Below, piece by piece: positions 1 to 6,149 of a stretch of DNA of 6,149 bases (the stretch's first letter is position 1; each line of letters opens with the position of its first letter). The stretch covers positions 1-6,149 of the forward strand of contig CACGSI010000049.1 in assembly GCA_902575715.1 (NCBI GenBank), written 5' to 3'. The notes under the pieces were generated by a model. The model saw nothing but the letters and a program-made list of their open reading frames with translations, made no database searches and was not told the DNA's origin. Origin of the DNA: an uncultured SAR324 cluster bacterium. Its GTDB lineage: Bacteria > SAR324 > NAC60-12. The position numbers and the translations under genes were made by a program.

Positions 1-1
1 A

Positions 2-670
2 GCTGAAAAACTATTACGTCAGGCAATTTTAGTAAAAGATTCCCCATCAATTCTCTTTTCATTAGCTAGAGTACTTTATCAGCAAAGAAAGTATTATTCA
101 GCTTTAGAAGTAACTAACGGCCTTTTAGAGGTTCTTTCAGGGAACTGGGAAGTTGTGTACATTCACGCATTAACTCTAAGTCGAATTGGTGAATTTGGTA
201 AAGCCTTAGAAATTTGTAAACCTTATCTGAAACGTAAAGAAAGTCAAGGTTTTGCACATAGACTGGTTGGAGATTTACTTAGATATGAGAATAAAGAAAA
301 AGAGGCTCAAAAAATATTCAGAAATGGGATAGTTCAGTTTCCAGAGAATTTTTTTTTAGTAGATGGACTTAGTTCTTCTTTAGTAATAACACAAGACTGG
401 GAACAAGTTGTTGAATTGCTAGAAACAACTTTAGAACAAAATCAGAGACTTATAGGGAATCCAACCATGCATCTATTATTTCTTAATAGATTGATAGTCG
501 CTTATCAACGTACTAAAAAACAAGATAACAAAATAGAAATTTTAAGAAAATTCAATCAGAAGAATGATCCTCTAGCTTCTACAAAATTATATTCTCTTCA
601 AGAACAGCTTTTATTCCCAATATCTTTACCATCTCTAGACAAAGAATTTTCGCCGTCTTTAGTTCCTTAA
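2..670 (+). CDS. TPR-repeat protein, C-terminal part (5' end outside window)
   Basis: The reading frame is open from the left edge to the TAA at 668-670, giving 222 residues. There is no in-frame ATG in its first half, and the GTG at 155 lies inside a continuous repeat, so the true start is upstream of the window. The visible protein is built of paired amphipathic helices of about 34-36 residues with TPR-like spacing, for example SLARVLYQQRKYYSALEV, then HALTLSRIGEFGKALEI, then RLVGDLLRYENKEKEAQKIF followed by a PEN turn. The last 30 or so residues are proline- and serine-containing and probably unstructured. TPR arrays are protein-protein interaction scaffolds, and no catalytic domain is seen, so the partner and role are unknown. 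No signal peptide or membrane segment is visible in this part. It ends 32 bases before the carboxylase gene on the same strand, so co-transcription is plausible. A run of nine T at 349-357 lies within the frame. TPR assignment is fairly sure; function is not. Confidence 0.8.
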   Translation, partial: AEKLLRQAILVKDSPSILFSLARVLYQQRKYYSALEVTNGLLEVLSGNWEVVYIHALTLSRIGEFGKALEICKPYLKRKESQGFAHRLVGDLLRYENKEKEAQKIFRNGIVQFPENFFLVDGLSSSLVITQDWEQVVELLETTLEQNQRLIGNPTMHLLFLNRLIVAYQRTKKQDNKIEILRKFNQKNDPLASTKLYSLQEQLLFPISLPSLDKEFSPSLVP

Positions 671-702
671 TTTTTTTAAGAAAGTATAAAATTTATAATA
701 AT

Positions 703-5277
<4,575 letters not shown>

Positions 5278-5460
5278 TCATTTTTATTATATGAATCAAA
5301 GAAAAATAAAAATTTTTAAACCAAAAGAACCAGAAAATCTGAAATTAGAAAATATTTTAAATTGTATTTATCCAAAAAATTAAATCACTAGAATCACAAA
5401 TATTAAAAAATGTAAATTCTGACCAACCTCTTCTTAACAAAATCTCAGAACATATTTTAA
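5278..5460. other. Gap without an intact gene; short broken forward frames
   Basis: About 180 very AT-rich bases follow the carboxylase stop. A 30-codon forward frame starts at ATG 5291 and stops at 5381-5383. In the next frame, 5361-5520 is open and reads as a helical, hydrophilic peptide containing SLESQILKNV and PLLNKISEHIL. Removing one A from the run at 5374-5379 would join the two frames, and removing one T near 5488-5490 would join the result to the receiver frame downstream. That pattern is what a decayed coding sequence leaves behind, but no frame here shows the expected receiver beta-1 strand with its acidic pair (V-D-D). No hairpin terminator with a T tract is visible after the carboxylase. 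Confidence is moderate that the region is non-functional as protein, and low on what it derives from. Confidence 0.4.
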
Positions 5461-5766
5461 ACTCTAAAGACTCTTCAAAGAAGTTTCTTTCATGTTGTTA
5501 TAACCGATATTATGATGGCTGAAATGTCAGGGGTTGAGTTGCTACTAAAATTAAAAGAAATGAACTATTTGATGCAAACATTTATTATGACTTCACATAG
5601 TACATTACCTCATGTTATTAAGTGTATGCAGGGTGGAGCATACGATTTTTTTGAAAAACCATTAAAAATGGATGATATTTTAATTTCACTTAGTGAAGCA
5701 GCTAGGAGAGCAGCTAGATGGAGTTCTCTTTATAATCGTTATTCTATAAAATCTGGCGAAAAATAA
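5461..5766 (+). pseudogene. FixJ-type response-regulator receiver remnant, truncated at both ends
   Basis: The frame is open from just after an in-frame TAA (5458-5460) to the TAA at 5764-5766. It reads as the second half of a CheY-like receiver: strand beta-3 HVVITD with the phospho-acceptor Asp at 5506-5508, the following M-x-x-M-S-G turn, the conserved Thr after IM at 5590-5592, and EKP with the conserved Lys at 5656-5658. The GGAYDFFEKPL stretch resembles FixJ/NarL-class regulators. The first half, including the metal-binding acidic pair, is missing. The first ATG (5512) lies beyond the acceptor Asp, so a protein started there could not be phosphorylated. The C-terminus stops in SLYNRYS, where FixJ proteins have the linker into a LuxR-type helix-turn-helix, and only 14 bases separate the stop from the convergent gene, so the output domain is gone. 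The proline normally four residues after the acceptor Asp is Ala. I infer a decaying gene; an intact single-domain regulator with an upstream frameshift in the assembly is the alternative. Confidence 0.65.
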
Positions 5767-5780
5767 GCTATGTAATTTTT

Positions 5781-6149
5781 TCAAAGCTTGCGATTAACAA
5801 TATAATCTGCAATTTGATTTAATGTTTCTTTTAAACTTGTGGGTGGGAGATCATAAATTATTTTTTTTGCCTGAAAAACATACTTTTTTGAGATCTTCAA
5901 GGAGTAATTTATAGCATCGTACTTATTCATTAAATTTTTGACTTCTTCAACATGAGATTTTTCAATTTTTTCCAGAGAAAGTATCGAATTCAAACGTTTT
6001 TTATCTGTTTTATTTGCTGTTTTGATTAAATGACTTAATGGTAAAGTTATCTTCCGTTCTTTCAAATCCCCACCAACTGGTTTGCCTATTTTACCTTCAT
6101 CGGTATAATCTAGAGCATCGTCAGTAATTTGAAAAGCAATTCCCAATTT
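5781..6149 (-). CDS. Long-chain polyprenyl diphosphate synthase, C-terminal part (5' end outside window)
   Basis: Trans-prenyltransferases of this family add isopentenyl diphosphate units head-to-tail to an allylic diphosphate, giving octa-, hepta- or nonaprenyl chains for quinones, in the cytoplasm. The visible 122 residues begin at the right edge with LGIAFQITDDALDY, which contains the second aspartate-rich motif (DDxxD, Mg-diphosphate binding), followed by GKPVGGDLKERKITLPL, the conserved lid and loop of the IspB/HepT/Sds group. The rest is the helical C-terminal segment ending in ADYIVNRKL, close to the usual family end. The stop is TGA, at 5783-5781 on the complement. The first aspartate motif and about two thirds of the protein lie beyond 6149. 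The TTG codon at 6146-6144 is inside the conserved helix and is not the start. The GKPVGGDL signature favours a long-chain synthase (IspB-like) over farnesyl/geranylgeranyl synthase (IspA-like), but chain length is set by residues near the first motif, which are not in view. It is convergent with the receiver remnant, 14 bases apart. Confidence 0.9.
   Translation of the reverse strand, partial: KLGIAFQITDDALDYTDEGKIGKPVGGDLKERKITLPLSHLIKTANKTDKKRLNSILSLEKIEKSHVEEVKNLMNKYDAINYSLKISKKYVFQAKKIIYDLPPTSLKETLNQIADYIVNRKL

Noticed and set aside
155..157. GTG as the start of the TPR protein
   Set aside because: The same frame continues upstream to the window edge with matching TPR helices, so this is an internal valine codon.
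349..357. Run of nine T in the TPR gene as a programmed slippage site
   Set aside because: The zero frame continues normally through it with matching TPR sequence on both sides. Long A/T runs are expected in this composition and there is no evidence of an alternative product.
679..685. AAGAAAG as a Shine-Dalgarno for the carboxylase
   Set aside because: It lies about 17 bases before the ATG, too far for a normal ribosome-binding site, and lacks a GGAG core.
694..699. TATAAT hexamer just before the carboxylase start
   Set aside because: It would place transcription at or after the ATG at 703, there is no convincing -35 element, and such hexamers are common by chance in sequence this AT-rich.
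5512..5766. Intact 84-residue response regulator starting at ATG 5512
   Set aside because: The receiver fold clearly continues upstream through HVVITD at 5491-5508. A start at 5512 would omit the phospho-acceptor Asp and the first three strands.
5765..5789. AAGCT ... AGCTT inverted repeat between the convergent genes, as a bidirectional terminator
   Set aside because: The stem is only about five base pairs around a loop of some 15 bases, with weak pairing. A T run is present inside the loop, not after the stem.

Overview
The window reads as a stretch of chromosome from an AT-rich bacterium (roughly two thirds A+T by eye). It has short intergenic gaps, very few visible ribosome-binding motifs, one decaying regulatory gene, and ordinary housekeeping neighbours (fatty-acid and isoprenoid synthesis). 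That fits a free-living, possibly streamlined Gram-negative lineage, but nothing here fixes the taxon. I see no RNA gene, insertion sequence, CRISPR array, integrase or phage gene.

Layout: positions 2-670 (+) hold the C-terminal part of a TPR-repeat protein whose start lies left of the window. After a 32-base gap, 703-5277 (+) encodes one 1524-residue polypeptide carrying every catalytic and carrier part of an acetyl-CoA (acyl-CoA) carboxylase. The domain order is AccA-like carboxyltransferase half, a helical region of about 375 residues, AccD-like carboxyltransferase half, biotin carboxylase, and biotin carrier domain at the very C-terminus. Positions 5278-5460 hold no intact gene but show short broken frames. 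Positions 5461-5766 (+) are the remains of a FixJ-type response-regulator receiver domain, lacking its N-terminal strand and its output domain. Positions 5781-6149 (-) are the C-terminal third of a long-chain polyprenyl diphosphate synthase, convergent with the receiver remnant and running off the right edge.

The main item is the single-chain carboxylase. Textbook bacteria make acetyl-CoA carboxylase from four separate proteins (AccA, AccB, AccC, AccD). Eukaryotic and actinobacterial single-chain enzymes run BC - BT - BCCP - CT, with the AccD-like half before the AccA-like half. Here the order is carboxyltransferase first, alpha half before beta half, then BC and BCCP, with no AccD zinc finger, no recognisable BT domain and several changed active-site positions. 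The catalytic core residues of BC, the oxyanion-hole glycine motifs of both CT halves (with changes) and the biotin-acceptor lysine are nonetheless present, so it looks functional. It would supply malonyl-CoA for fatty-acid synthesis. The prenyl synthase would supply quinone or lipid-carrier side chains. No direct functional link between the neighbours can be shown from the sequence.
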